Made by a program: the position numbers and the translations under genes. A DNA stretch of 64,000 nucleotides from Sphingomonas mollis (GTDB lineage: Bacteria; Pseudomonadota; Alphaproteobacteria; Sphingomonadales; Sphingomonadaceae): positions 47,168-111,167 of the forward strand of contig NZ_JAELXS010000010.1 of assembly GCF_016427505.1 (NCBI RefSeq). The letters are read 5' to 3'. Shown here piece after piece: positions 1-8,638 of this stretch. The number at the start of each line of letters is the position of its first letter. Positions within the stretch are counted from its first letter, which is position 1. The notes under the pieces are model-generated. The model was not told the origin of the DNA and made no database searches. It saw only the letters and a list, made by a program, of their open reading frames with translations.

Positions 1-138
1 GGCGCCCCCGGCTCCGAAGAGAACCCCGCGCTGAACGGCCGCATCACCGTGACCGTCGATGTCGCCGACGACGCACAGGCCGGCGACATCAAGGCCGCCT
101 TCGCCGAATTCAATGGCGAGAAGGTGTCGGCGGGGTGA
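1..138 (+). CDS. 3' end of an unidentified protein (partial)
   Basis: An open frame enters from the left edge and ends at TGA 136-138, leaving the last 45 residues of a protein whose start is outside the window. The visible tail is mildly acidic, with alternating polar and hydrophobic residues (ITVTVDVADDAQAGD, then FAEFNGEKVSAG). I do not recognise a family. It runs in the same direction as the membrane protein that follows 112 bases later. No terminator hairpin is obvious between them. Confidence 0.5.
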   Translation, partial: GAPGSEENPALNGRITVTVDVADDAQAGDIKAAFAEFNGEKVSAG

Positions 139-250
139 GGCCACGGGGCGGCGTCAAGGCATGATCCCGCCACCACCCGCCGCTTCATCAACGCGGCCTT
201 AACCATCTTGGCCCAAGCCCCGAACGGCTGTGCAAGCAGGTGGGGACCGG

Positions 251-1951
251 GTGATCGATCGAGCGATACCGAAGGACGGAGATTACTGGCGGCGGAGCGT
301 CGTCGTTGCGGCGGTATTTCAGCTGGCGGTGACGCTGATGGTCGGCTGGCTGCTCGTCATGAACCGATCGAGCAGCTTGGCGGCCGGTTATTTCTTCGAT
401 CACGACGTCTATCTGCTGATCGCCGGTGGGGTGCTGCTGCTGTGTCTGGGCTGGTGGCCATTGCAGGGCGCGCCGGTAAAGGCGCTGACCCCCTATCGCC
501 TGTTGCTTTGGGTGGGGGCGGGCGCCCTGATCGCCTATGCCGGGTGCTTCCTGGTCTTCCACCATTATCCGGTTTCGCGCGACGAGCAGTCGGCGACCTT
601 CGCCGCTACCTATTTCGCGGCGGGCAAGATGGGATGGCCAATTCCCGCTCATCTGCACGATCTCGCCCAGGCGATGATGCCGATGCACACCACCCTGCGA
701 CCGGAGGCGTGGCTGTCCAATTATCTCCCGGTCAATGCGGCGATCCGGGCCGTGACGGCGCGACTGGGGGACCAGTGGCTCGCCGGCCCGCTGCTGATGC
801 TGGCGGGCGTGCTGGCGCTTGCATCGGCCGCGCGGCGGATCTGGCCCGATCGTGCGCACGCAGCGACCGTTGCGGTCGTCATGGCGCTGACCTCGACGCA
901 GGTCGTCGTGAACGCGGCGACGCCCTTCGCGACCACCGGGCAATTTGCCCTCAACGCATTGTGGCTGGCATGCTTCACGCGCGGCGACCGGCGCGGCCAC
1001 GCAATGGCGATGACCGTCGGCCTCTTCGCCTCTGGCTTGCATCAGGTGCATTTCCATATCGGCTTCGTCCTCGCCTTCGTCGTCTGGCTGGCGACCGAGC
1101 GGCGGTTCCGGCTGGCGGGTGGCTATGCGCTGGCGTGCCTGTGCTACTGGCTCCTTTGGCGCCATGCCTGGCCGGGACTGCTGGACACGATGATGGGCAT
1201 GCCACTCTTGGTAAGCGGCACGCCCCCACCGCCCGGTGCTAACGGCCTTCTGTGGCGGCTGAGCCAGTTGCAGATCGGCGAAAGCCTGACGCGATTCATC
1301 GCTTGGCAGAACGTTCTGCTATTGCCGCTAGTGCTCGCGGGGGCGGGGGCGGGGGCGGGGGCGCGCGCCACAGGACAGGCGCGAATCCTAACAAGCTGCG
1401 CCCTAGCCTGTGGATTAGGTCTGATGTTGCTGGTGCTACAGGATCATGGCTATGGCTATCGCTATCTCCACCAACTGATCCCGTGCTTCTGCCTGCTGGC
1501 AGCAGGTGGATGGCTGGCGATAGAGGAGCGACTGGGCCAGCGGCTGCCGGCCTCCATCCTCGTGGTCAGCGCCATGTTCGCCATGGGCTTCACATTGCCG
1601 GTCGCCACGTGGCGGATCATGGTCGCGAACGCCCCCTATGAGCGCGCGTACCGGGCGGCACGGTCGGCCGGGGCGGATTACGTGTTCGTCGACACGCGGG
1701 CGGGAGCCTACCTGCAGGATATCGTCCGGGTGGCGGGGGCAGGCCCGGTCCTGCTCGACCTGGGTTATGTTCCGGCTACCGCGGTGACGCGGCTCTGCGC
1801 CACGTCGCGGGTGATGGTGTTCGGCGAAGAGCAGGCGCGGCATTTCGGCATCCCGGTCGATCCTGACCGGGTTGCCAACGAGCAGCAGGCGACAGCCCGC
1901 ACAGCGCAACTGAAGCGACTGGGTTGCGGGCAGCCCATGCCGGTGGGGTGA
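251..1951 (+). CDS. Polytopic membrane protein, GT39/ArnT-like
   Basis: This protein of about 566 residues is mostly hydrophobic. It has roughly ten to twelve predicted membrane segments from residue 20 to 450 and a soluble C-terminal part. The architecture resembles lipid-linked-sugar-dependent glycosyltransferases of the GT39/ArnT type and the uncharacterised membrane proteins annotated with them. Residues SRDEQ near position 110, at the end of the first outward loop, fit the acidic DE motif expected there. I chose GTG 251 because AGGTGGGG lies just upstream; GTG 230 is seven codons earlier in the same frame. Residues 363-371 are an Ala-Gly repeat encoded by a GCGGGG tandem tract. The sugar substrate cannot be inferred, and the glycosyltransferase label is tentative. 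Confidence 0.6.
   Translation: MIDRAIPKDGDYWRRSVVVAAVFQLAVTLMVGWLLVMNRSSSLAAGYFFDHDVYLLIAGGVLLLCLGWWPLQGAPVKALTPYRLLLWVGAGALIAYAGCFLVFHHYPVSRDEQSATFAATYFAAGKMGWPIPAHLHDLAQAMMPMHTTLRPEAWLSNYLPVNAAIRAVTARLGDQWLAGPLLMLAGVLALASAARRIWPDRAHAATVAVVMALTSTQVVVNAATPFATTGQFALNALWLACFTRGDRRGHAMAMTVGLFASGLHQVHFHIGFVLAFVVWLATERRFRLAGGYALACLCYWLLWRHAWPGLLDTMMGMPLLVSGTPPPPGANGLLWRLSQLQIGESLTRFIAWQNVLLLPLVLAGAGAGAGARATGQARILTSCALACGLGLMLLVLQDHGYGYRYLHQLIPCFCLLAAGGWLAIEERLGQRLPASILVVSAMFAMGFTLPVATWRIMVANAPYERAYRAARSAGADYVFVDTRAGAYLQDIVRVAGAGPVLLDLGYVPATAVTRLCATSRVMVFGEEQARHFGIPVDPDRVANEQQATARTAQLKRLGCGQPMPVG
1337..1363 (+). repeat. (GCGGGG)4 tandem hexanucleotide inside a CDS
   Basis: Four in-frame GCGGGG units plus a final GCG encode Ala-Gly-Ala-Gly in a membrane protein. 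Gain or loss of whole units keeps the frame, so slippage would change linker length rather than switch the gene off. Confidence 0.8.
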
Positions 1952-1991
1952 GATCGTCGCATGGGAAGCGTAGTTGGGCTGATGGCTGAAG

Positions 1992-2167
1992 GGGTTCGCG
2001 CGGAGACGCGGAGACGCGGAGAAGAAGGGGATTATAGCGCTGCGCGCGGTTGACCGAGGCGCGCAGCGCCTCCCGACGATACCACCCCACCGGATCGCGA
2101 TGCCGTACAAGGCAGCCCGACCTCGCCACCCCTTCTTCTCCGCGTCTCCGCGTCTCCGCGCGAACCC
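1992..2167. repeat. Perfect 39-bp inverted repeat of the cgGAGACG family
   Basis: Arms 1992-2030 and 2129-2167 are perfect reverse complements separated by 98 bases. Each arm contains 8-bp CGGAGACG units and ends in GAAGAAGGGG. It fills the gap between two convergent genes, the GT39-like gene and the GH51 gene. The same arm sequence recurs in the long repeats at 8.7-9.2 kb, so this is a dispersed repeat family. It could also act as a bidirectional terminator, though no U-tract follows. Confidence 0.85.
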
Positions 2168-2191
2168 TCTTCTCCCTCCTCGAACCGCGCC

Positions 2192-3808
2192 CTACCGAAC
2201 CGTCACCATCGTCACCGACCGCGCCGGCACGGTCAGCGACAGCTGCCGGTCCGCCAGCCGCACGTCATCGAGCCGGACGGGCACGAACGGGTCCGCCTTG
2301 CCGAACTCGATCCGCGTGTCGATGCGGCCGGCGGTCAGGGTTTCGGCGGTGGCGGTGCGGCCCGTCGTGCCGGCCAGTATCGCGGTGACGGGCGCGGGCT
2401 GGTCGGGGTGCAGGTTCACGATCGACAGGTGCAGCACGCCGCCAGCATCCCGGCTGGCCGATACGCTGACCTGCGGCATCCGGCTGGCGCCCTCGACATA
2501 ATCGGGGGTGCCGACATCGACGGGGATCTGCGTCGCGCCCTGATGCACCTTGTACAGGTCGAACACATGCCACGTCGGCGTCACCACCATCTCGGCCCCG
2601 CGCGTCAGGACCAGCGACTGGATGACGTTCACCATCTGCGCCAGATTGGCCATCCGCACCCGGTCGGCATGGCGGTTGAAGATATTGAGGCTGAGGCCGG
2701 CGATCACCGCGTCGCGCAATGTGCTTTCCAGATACAGCGCCGACGCGCCCTTCTCGCTGGCGAACCATGCGCCCCATTCATCGACCGCCAGCGCGACCTT
2801 CTTGTCCGGATCGTAGCGGTCCATGATCGCCGAGTGCCGCGCGATCAGCTCGTCGGTCAGCGTGGCGCGCCCCAGCGCCTTGGCCCAACCGGTGCGGTCG
2901 AAGCCGACATTGCGGCCCTTGTCGTGCCAGTCATTGCCCGCGAAGGTGTAGAAGTGGAGCGACAGGCCCCACATCAGCGGCGCGTCCGACACCAGCGCCA
3001 GCGGCGACGGATCGGGCCGCCACTTCATCGCCTTGGCCATCATCGTCTCGGTCCAGGCGTAGTCGTCGGTATCCGCGCCCACCGCGACCAGATTGGCACG
3101 CGGGCCGGAATAACTGCGCAGGAACGCGGCATAATGGCGGAACGACGCGGCATAGGTGTCGGCGGTCATGTTGCCGCCACAGCCCCATGTCTCGTTACCG
3201 ACGCCGACGAAGGGCACCGCCCAGGGGGCGGCATGACCGTTGGCGGCGCGGGCGCGGCCGGGATCGCTGTCGGCGGGCGCGGTCATGTACCGCATCCAGT
3301 CGTCCGCCTCCTGCACGCTGCCCGACCCGACATTGACCGACACGAACGGCGAGGCGCCGATCTGGCCCAGGAAATCCATGAATTCGTGGGTGCCGAACGC
3401 GTTGGTATCGGGCTTGCCGCCCCATGACGCATTGATCTCCTGCGCGCGCTTGGCCGCAGGACCGATGCCGTTGCGCCAGTGATAGGAATCCGCGAAGCAC
3501 CCGCCCGGCCAGCGGATGACCGGCACCTTCACCTGTTTCAGCGCCGCCACCACATCGCGGCGGATGCCGCGCGTGTTGGGGATGGCGGAATCCTCGCCCA
3601 CCCAGATGCCCTCGTACACGCCGCGGCCGAGATGCTCGACGAACTGGCCGTATATCTCCGGCGCGATGCGCGGGCCGGGGCGGTCGGCATGGACCAGCAG
3701 CGTGGTCGGCGCCGGCTGGGTAGCAGCCTGGGTCGATGTCTGGGCGATGGCCGACGTGGCCATGGCGGCGACGCCCAGCGCGATCAGCGAGCGGAGACCC
3801 GCCCTCAT
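2192..3808 (-). CDS. GH51 alpha-L-arabinofuranosidase, exported
   Basis: This 538-residue protein belongs to glycoside hydrolase family 51, retaining exo-enzymes that release terminal alpha-L-arabinofuranosyl groups from arabinan and arabinoxylan. A signal peptide ends near AIAQ, residue 23. The family catalytic residues are visible: the acid/base Glu206 in VGVGNETWG and the nucleophile Glu344 in AVDEWG. The IRWPGGCFADSYHW block typical of GH51 is near residue 98. I chose ATG 3808 because it gives the signal peptide and overlaps the stop of the GH43 gene by four bases (ATGA). This indicates translational coupling in a two-gene operon for arabinose-containing plant polysaccharide. Confidence 0.93.
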   Translation of the reverse strand: MRAGLRSLIALGVAAMATSAIAQTSTQAATQPAPTTLLVHADRPGPRIAPEIYGQFVEHLGRGVYEGIWVGEDSAIPNTRGIRRDVVAALKQVKVPVIRWPGGCFADSYHWRNGIGPAAKRAQEINASWGGKPDTNAFGTHEFMDFLGQIGASPFVSVNVGSGSVQEADDWMRYMTAPADSDPGRARAANGHAAPWAVPFVGVGNETWGCGGNMTADTYAASFRHYAAFLRSYSGPRANLVAVGADTDDYAWTETMMAKAMKWRPDPSPLALVSDAPLMWGLSLHFYTFAGNDWHDKGRNVGFDRTGWAKALGRATLTDELIARHSAIMDRYDPDKKVALAVDEWGAWFASEKGASALYLESTLRDAVIAGLSLNIFNRHADRVRMANLAQMVNVIQSLVLTRGAEMVVTPTWHVFDLYKVHQGATQIPVDVGTPDYVEGASRMPQVSVSASRDAGGVLHLSIVNLHPDQPAPVTAILAGTTGRTATAETLTAGRIDTRIEFGKADPFVPVRLDDVRLADRQLSLTVPARSVTMVTVR

Positions 3809-4923
3809 CGCGCGAAATATCCGCGCAGGCGGTCGGCCTCGTCCGGGGTGATCGCCATCACCGCGCCGTGTTTGGGGCCGCTGAAGTTGGTCGCCTTCAT
3901 CCGCGAACCGGCATCGTTGAAGCGGCCGATGTTGCGGAACGTCTGGAAATCGGTCGTCTCGGCAAAGCCCATATTGTTGGGCTTCGCGCCGAACACGTCG
4001 TACATCAGCACATATGTGTTCGTGCCGTGGCGGCGCCACAGCGTGGGCGCCTCGGCCGCGACATTCTCGGGATCGACCTTGCGCGGATCGTACACGTACC
4101 CGCCGTCGATCCGGCTCGACACCGCCTGACGGATGCTGCCGGGCTTTTCATGCGCGACGTAGAACATGTGGTATTTGTCGCCGACCTTTGTGATGTCGGC
4201 GTCGATCACGTTCACCTCGGGCCGGGGATATTCCAGAATCTTTTTCGGCTCGGTCATCAGCGTCGTGAAGGCGGGGTTCGCATAGGAATAGACCATGAAG
4301 TTCGGCCCGTTGCCGATCCGGGTCGTGAAATAGACCATCATGCGTTTCTTCGCCGGATCCCAGATCGTCTCCGGCGCCCAGGCATTGCCGGCCTTCGCAT
4401 AGGCCGGGAACAGGCTGGCCATATCGACCTTCGCCAGCGTCCAGTGGAGCAGGTCGTGGCTCTTCATCAGCAACAGGTTGCGGTTGTTGCCCCAGCCGAA
4501 CTCCTTTTCGGGCCGCTCCCACTGGGTGGTCCGCAATCCCTCCTGCTGCGCATAGATGTGCAGGTCGGTCATCGACAGATAGAACGCGCCGTCCGGCCCG
4601 CGCATGATGTGCGGATCGCGCAGGCCCTTCTGGTCGGCGACCGCACGCCCGGCCAGCACCGGCTCGCCGCCATTCACATCGGTGAAGCTGTAGCCGTCGG
4701 GCGAGGTCGCGAAATACAGCGAGTGGGTCTCGTCCTTGAAATAGGCGAGCAGATAGGCGGATCGCGCCTCCGCCTTCGTCGCCTTCGGGCGGGATGCGGC
4801 GATGGTGGGGACGATCGCGAGCTGCCGGGTGGCGTTCGCTTCTGCCTGCGGGGCCGGGCGGGCGGACAGGCCGACGGTACCGAAACCCAGCGTCATGGTC
4901 GCCAGTGCGAGGATCGCCTTCAT
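3805..4923 (-). CDS. GH43 family arabinofuranosidase/xylosidase-type hydrolase, exported
   Basis: This 372-residue secreted protein has the five-bladed propeller features of glycoside hydrolase family 43. The motif LRDPHIM (Asp103) fits a conserved catalytic or pKa-modulating Asp, and WAPETIWD supplies the likely general acid Glu185. NVIDADITK is a further conserved acidic block. The signal peptide spans residues 1 to about 22. The start at ATG 4923 is supported by GGGAGA six to ten bases upstream; the TTG at 4935 is less likely. It is the first gene of the GH43-GH51 operon. The two enzymes probably act in sequence in the periplasm on arabinoxylan or arabinan side chains. Whether it is a xylosidase or an arabinofuranosidase cannot be decided from sequence alone. 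Confidence 0.88.
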   Translation of the reverse strand: MKAILALATMTLGFGTVGLSARPAPQAEANATRQLAIVPTIAASRPKATKAEARSAYLLAYFKDETHSLYFATSPDGYSFTDVNGGEPVLAGRAVADQKGLRDPHIMRGPDGAFYLSMTDLHIYAQQEGLRTTQWERPEKEFGWGNNRNLLLMKSHDLLHWTLAKVDMASLFPAYAKAGNAWAPETIWDPAKKRMMVYFTTRIGNGPNFMVYSYANPAFTTLMTEPKKILEYPRPEVNVIDADITKVGDKYHMFYVAHEKPGSIRQAVSSRIDGGYVYDPRKVDPENVAAEAPTLWRRHGTNTYVLMYDVFGAKPNNMGFAETTDFQTFRNIGRFNDAGSRMKATNFSGPKHGAVMAITPDEADRLRGYFAR

Positions 4924-5133
4924 GTCTTCTCCCAAAGCTCGTCCGCGTCGCGTTGGACCGGATGTTCGCTCCCCATCCTAATTACTCAGACAAATGATGC
5001 AATCCAGTTTAGCGCGGTCGCGCCGTTCGGCGTTCCGGTAAACATACCGCAACAAACCCGCGGTTTCCGGCCGGGCGTTTGCCGATCCGCGTCGTTGACC
5101 TGCGCCAGCGAGTGGCATGCGGAGAGACTGACG

Positions 5134-5514
5134 ATGGCCGTGAAATTTGCAGGAACGATGAACGCGATCAATCGCGGGCTGGACGCGACGAAGCCGGCCA
5201 AGGGCGCCGACATCGTCGAGGATTGGGAAGCCGCGCTGGCCGACAGCGACGTATCGGGCGCCAAAGGCATCCTCCGCGACCTGGGATCGCTGCGCAAGCA
5301 ACTGGAAAAGGACGAGCCGGACGCCGACCGCGTCCACGCGCTGCTCCACCGCCTCGGCACCGCCACGACGAAGATCGCCGACAAGGCGGACAAGTCGCAG
5401 GACAAGCTGAAGGCGCTGGGCGAGGCGCTGACCGAAGCCGGCGAGGATGCACCCGACGAAGAGGAAGACACCGAAGCCGCAGCCGCCCCCAAGCGCGCAC
5501 GCAAGAAGAGCTGA
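5134..5514 (+). CDS. Small helical hypothetical protein, Lys/Ala-rich tail
   Basis: This 126-residue soluble protein starts at ATG 5134 behind GGAGAG. Residues 20-100 have a heptad-like, strongly charged helical pattern (GILRDLGSLRKQLEKD, then KIADKADKSQDKLKAL). The C-terminus is an acidic stretch, EDAPDEEEDTEAAAA, followed by a basic PKRARKKS end. I do not recognise a named domain. Similar small proteins are common as sphingomonad hypotheticals. The long open frame that reads into it from 3736 is antisense to GH51/GH43 and is not coding. Confidence 0.75.
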   Translation: MAVKFAGTMNAINRGLDATKPAKGADIVEDWEAALADSDVSGAKGILRDLGSLRKQLEKDEPDADRVHALLHRLGTATTKIADKADKSQDKLKALGEALTEAGEDAPDEEEDTEAAAAPKRARKKS

Positions 5515-5609
5515 GGAGGGGGAACGGGTCGGCCGTTGGGGCCGGCCCGCTTGCCAGTGACGATCCTCAATACGCTAATGCGCGAGCAGCGCTTCTTGCG
5601 TTGTCCGGC

Positions 5610-5999
5610 TTACGCCTTCGCCAGTGCATAGTCCTGAACCAGCACCTTTTCCGGCACATGCCATGCCCCGGCGATCTTGCGGATCATCGGGAGGGTAAGC
5701 GCGCGGCGACGATTCAATATCTCGGTCGCCCGTGATTGTCCGATCAACACGGCCAGTTCCGCACGGGTATAGCCGTTCATCTCCATGGCTGCTTCGATCG
5801 CGCGCACGGGGTCCAGCGGCTCGATCGGCCAGCGACGGCTTTCATACGTTTCGACCAGTGTCGTCAGCACATCGAGCCGATCGCCGGCATTGGTGCCTTC
5901 CTCCGCTCCCCATAGCGCCTCGATCTCCCGCAATGCGGTGTCATGGTCCTCGTCGGTCCGGATAGGACGAATATGCATCGCACCGTCTCCATTGGTCAT
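5610..5999 (-). CDS. higA: HigA-type antitoxin, XRE helix-turn-helix
   Basis: A 129-residue antitoxin. The N-terminal half resembles the toxin-binding part of HigA proteins. The C-terminal half carries an XRE helix-turn-helix (YTRAELAVLIGQSRATEILN, about residues 78-97, then the LTLPMIRKIAGAWHVP helices). I chose ATG 5999, which lies two bases after the toxin stop; TTG 6005 is the only upstream alternative. It is the second gene of a toxin-first higBA operon. HigA is expected to neutralise HigB and repress the shared promoter. Confidence 0.87.
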   Translation of the reverse strand: MTNGDGAMHIRPIRTDEDHDTALREIEALWGAEEGTNAGDRLDVLTTLVETYESRRWPIEPLDPVRAIEAAMEMNGYTRAELAVLIGQSRATEILNRRRALTLPMIRKIAGAWHVPEKVLVQDYALAKA

Positions 6000-6001
6000 C
6001 G

Positions 6002-6304
6002 TCAAAACAGGCTCACCGTCAGGGCATCGATCTTGTTATACTCGGCATGCGTGCCGATAAATTTGATGAAGGCGATCGACCGTTTCCAGTCGAACGCCAC
6101 CACCATGCGATAATCGCCACCCGCTACCTCGAACCGTACGCGCTCACCATTGAGCGACTTTGCTTTCGAGAAGTCGGCAACGACATCCAGTGGACTCTGC
6201 CAGACAGCCGCTCCGGCAACCTCGTGCCAGTGCCGTAAGGACGCTTCCGTCTTCGGATGACTTTCCCAGAAAGCGATCAGCTTGTTCCGGGCGATTATCC
6301 TCAT
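6002..6304 (-). CDS. higB: HigB-type mRNA interferase toxin
   Basis: A 100-residue RelE-superfamily toxin of the HigB type. Recognisable parts are the N-terminal IARNKLIAFWESHP, the central GERVRFEVAGGDYRMVVAFDW and the C-terminal IKFIGTHAEYNKIDA. HigB toxins cleave mRNA on the ribosome. ATG 6304 gives the usual family length; the longer frame from 6340 lacks support. The toxin precedes the antitoxin, the hallmark order of higBA. Confidence 0.9.
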   Translation of the reverse strand: MRIIARNKLIAFWESHPKTEASLRHWHEVAGAAVWQSPLDVVADFSKAKSLNGERVRFEVAGGDYRMVVAFDWKRSIAFIKFIGTHAEYNKIDALTVSLF

Positions 6305-6352
6305 GCCTGACGATCTAACATTTCCCGCTATGGGAAACAAGATTGGGCCGTC

Positions 6353-6619
6353 TCAGCCCTCATGCCCATGCCGTTCGTCGGCGGGCGTATAGTAACGGGC
6401 CAGATCGTCCGGCGACAACTCGTGGCCGCTGGCCTGTTCGATCAGGGCGGCGATCTCGGCATCGGAGCGGCCGGTGTCGCGGAGTTGTTCGATCTCATCG
6501 GAGATCATGTTGACGAAGGCGGGGACGGGGAAGCGTTCCTCGCCCAACCCCAGGGTTTCGCGCAGATGCTGCTGGGCGCGCAACGCTTCCGGCAGGGTGA
6601 ACGAAGGAACGTCGGCCAT
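6353..6619 (-). CDS. Small conserved hypothetical protein
   Basis: An 88-residue acidic soluble protein with ATG 6619 preceded by AGGAA. It is helical and has the ending ALIEQASGHELSPDDLARYYTP, which I associate with conserved sphingomonad hypotheticals. No named domain or catalytic motif is visible. It lies 57 bases downstream of the DUF892 gene on the same strand and could be cotranscribed with it, which would suggest a stress-related role. That role is inference only. Confidence 0.7.
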   Translation of the reverse strand: MADVPSFTLPEALRAQQHLRETLGLGEERFPVPAFVNMISDEIEQLRDTGRSDAEIAALIEQASGHELSPDDLARYYTPADERHGHEG

Positions 6620-6675
6620 GTCGGTTTCCTGTCGGCAGAATATCGCCCCGGGGGAAGCCCCCCGGGGCACATGGT

Positions 6676-7191
6676 TCACGCGGTGACGGCGTCCGCCTTT
6701 GCGTTGATCTTCGACGTGGCCATCGCGGTCAGCTTGTCGTCGGTGGCATATTCCTCGTCGAGGGTTTCCTTCAGGATCGCGGCGATCTCGCTGCGGCCGA
6801 GCTGGGTCGCCCAGGCGATCAGCGTGCCGTAGCGCGTGATCTCGTAATGCTCGACGGCCTGGGCCGAGGCGATCAGCGCGGCGTCGAGTACCGCCTTGTC
6901 CTCGATCTCGCCGGCGACCTCGTTGGCTTCCTTGATGATGCCGTCGATCGCCGGGCAGGTGACGGCCTTGGCCTTTTCACCCAGCAGGTCGAAGATGCGC
7001 TCCAGCCGGGCGATCTGCCCTTCGGTCTCGCGCAGATGCGTCTCGAAACCCTGCTTCAGCGCCGGCGCGGTCGCCTTATCGACCATCTTGGGCAGCGCCT
7101 TGGTGATCTGGTTCTCGGCGTAATAGACGTCCTGCAACTGGTGCAGGAACAGGTCTTCGAACGTGACGATGTCCTTGGAAAACAGGCCCAT
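6676..7191 (-). CDS. Ferritin-like DUF892 protein (YciE/YciF type)
   Basis: A 171-residue four-helix protein of the DUF892 family. The opening FEDLFLHQLQDVYYAENQITKALPKM and the later carboxylate/His positions HLRETEGQ and AVEHYEITRYGTL are the usual helical di-iron ligand segments. Homologues are induced by general stress, but their reaction is not established. ATG 7191 has AAAGGA about ten bases upstream. A long inverted repeat lies behind the start, between this gene and the upstream permease gene. Confidence 0.9.
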   Translation of the reverse strand: MGLFSKDIVTFEDLFLHQLQDVYYAENQITKALPKMVDKATAPALKQGFETHLRETEGQIARLERIFDLLGEKAKAVTCPAIDGIIKEANEVAGEIEDKAVLDAALIASAQAVEHYEITRYGTLIAWATQLGRSEIAAILKETLDEEYATDDKLTAMATSKINAKADAVTA

Positions 7192-7271
7192 GATCCGTGT
7201 CCTTTGATAGTGGAAAGCTGCCGCCTCAACGTCCCGGCAGCCGCGTAAGTTGCGCTTTTTCGCGGTACCGG

Positions 7272-7332
7272 CCCGCTCCCCCTCCCGGCCACCCATCAGG
7301 ATACCGTGTGGGTGGCCGGGAGTGGGAGCGGG
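7272..7332. terminator. 23-bp inverted repeat, terminator-like
   Basis: Arms 7272-7294 and 7310-7332 pair over 23 bases with one mismatch around a 15-base loop. The hairpin sits downstream of the AI-2E permease stop and upstream of the DUF892 start, so it probably ends the permease transcript. There is no long U-tract, so a REP-type repeat is an alternative. Confidence 0.6.
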
Positions 7333-7436
7333 CGTAGCTTGGCGAGAGGCTACGGCAATGCGAAGCATTGATGGAGGCCAAGCGGAGGGCGGCACCGCCT
7401 GCGAAACTCGCTCTACCGCGAGTTTTCAAACGATCT

Positions 7437-8501
7437 TCAAACCGCGGTATCCAGCCGCTGCTCGGTCAGGATCTGCCAGCCGGTGATGAACAACGCCGCA
7501 ACCAGCGGGCCGACGACGATACCGCTCAGGCCGACCAGCTCGATGCCGCCAAGCGTCGTCACCAGCACCAGCCAGTCGGGGATGCCGGTGTCGCGGCCGA
7601 CTAGGATCGGGCGCAGGATGTTGTCGGCCAGACCGATCACGAACACGCCCGAGGCGATCACGACCGCCGCCTGCCAGATCGCGCCGATCGCCAGCAGATA
7701 GATCGCGACCGGCACCCAGATCAGCGCCGGGCCGACCGCCGGCAGCAACGCCGCGATCGCCATCAACAGGCCCCACAGCAATCCGGCGGGCAAACCGACT
7801 ATCCAGAACGTGATGGCGCCCAGCGCACCCTGCACGAGCGCGACGACGCCCGACCCCTTGATCGTGGCACGCACGACCGCCACGAACTTGTCGGCGAGGC
7901 GATCGGCGACGCCGCGATCCAGCGGCAGCGCGCGGACGATCGCCGGCCCGATCCGCTCGCCGTCGCGCACCAGGAAGAACGTCACGTACAGCCCGACGCC
8001 GAACGCCAGCAGGAACGCGGCCGCGTTGCGCCCGATCGACAGCGCCTGGCTGGCGAGCACGCTGACGCTGCCCTCCAATGCGGCGGTGATGCGCGACTGT
8101 GCCGCCTCGAAACTGTCGAGGCCGGACCGGTCGAGCAATTGCTGCAACCGCATCGGCAGCGCGTCGTGGACCTGCTGGAAATAGGCGGCGAAGTTGATCT
8201 GGCCGCTGCGCATCTGGGTGTACACGCCCGCCGCCTGATCGACGACGAGGCTGGCGACGATCAGCGCCGGGATGACGACCGCGAAGGTGATAATAAGCAT
8301 CGTGACCAGCGCGGCGGTGTTGCTGCGCCCCGGCCAGCGCCGCAGCAATCGCTGATAGAGCGGCTGGAACAGCAACGCGGCCAGCCCCGCCCACAGCAGC
8401 GCGCCCGCGAAACTGGACACGATTGACCCCAGCGCCACGGTGATGATGACGAGGAACAGGATCAGCCCCCCATTGTCCACGCGTTGATTGTCGACCGCCA
8501 T
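7437..8501 (-). CDS. AI-2E family transporter (PerM/TqsA type)
   Basis: A 354-residue inner-membrane permease of the AI-2E transporter family. Features are the N-terminal pair of helices, the long periplasmic helical segment (about residues 70-150), then a C-terminal block with VALVQGALGAITFWIVGLPAGLLWGLL, the family signature ALLPAVGPALIWVPVAIYLL and the terminal GLSGIVVGPLVAALF. ATG 8501 gives the normal family length; the in-frame extension toward 8966 runs through the repeat region and is not coding. Family members export autoinducer-2, Na+/H+ or other solutes; the substrate here is unknown. Confidence 0.85.
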   Translation of the reverse strand: MAVDNQRVDNGGLILFLVIITVALGSIVSSFAGALLWAGLAALLFQPLYQRLLRRWPGRSNTAALVTMLIITFAVVIPALIVASLVVDQAAGVYTQMRSGQINFAAYFQQVHDALPMRLQQLLDRSGLDSFEAAQSRITAALEGSVSVLASQALSIGRNAAAFLLAFGVGLYVTFFLVRDGERIGPAIVRALPLDRGVADRLADKFVAVVRATIKGSGVVALVQGALGAITFWIVGLPAGLLWGLLMAIAALLPAVGPALIWVPVAIYLLAIGAIWQAAVVIASGVFVIGLADNILRPILVGRDTGIPDWLVLVTTLGGIELVGLSGIVVGPLVAALFITGWQILTEQRLDTAV

Positions 8502-8638
8502 TGAGGATGTGTGCCTTGCCAGAGAAAAGACGCGGCGAGAGCAATGCCGCATCGCGGGTGGTCCCGATGGGAAACCCGTTACGGGAGTGAAACACCGCAG
8601 AGGCGGCTTTGCTCCCGGTCCGGTCGTTTGCCGTGTGG

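Noticed and set aside
230..250. GTG 230 as the start of the GT39-like protein
   Set aside because: AGGTGGGG is better placed for GTG 251; the extension adds only seven residues.
3736..5133. Long plus-strand open frame leading into the small helical protein
   Set aside because: Antisense to GH51 and GH43, which have catalytic residues. Only the part from ATG 5134 has a ribosome site and protein-like composition.
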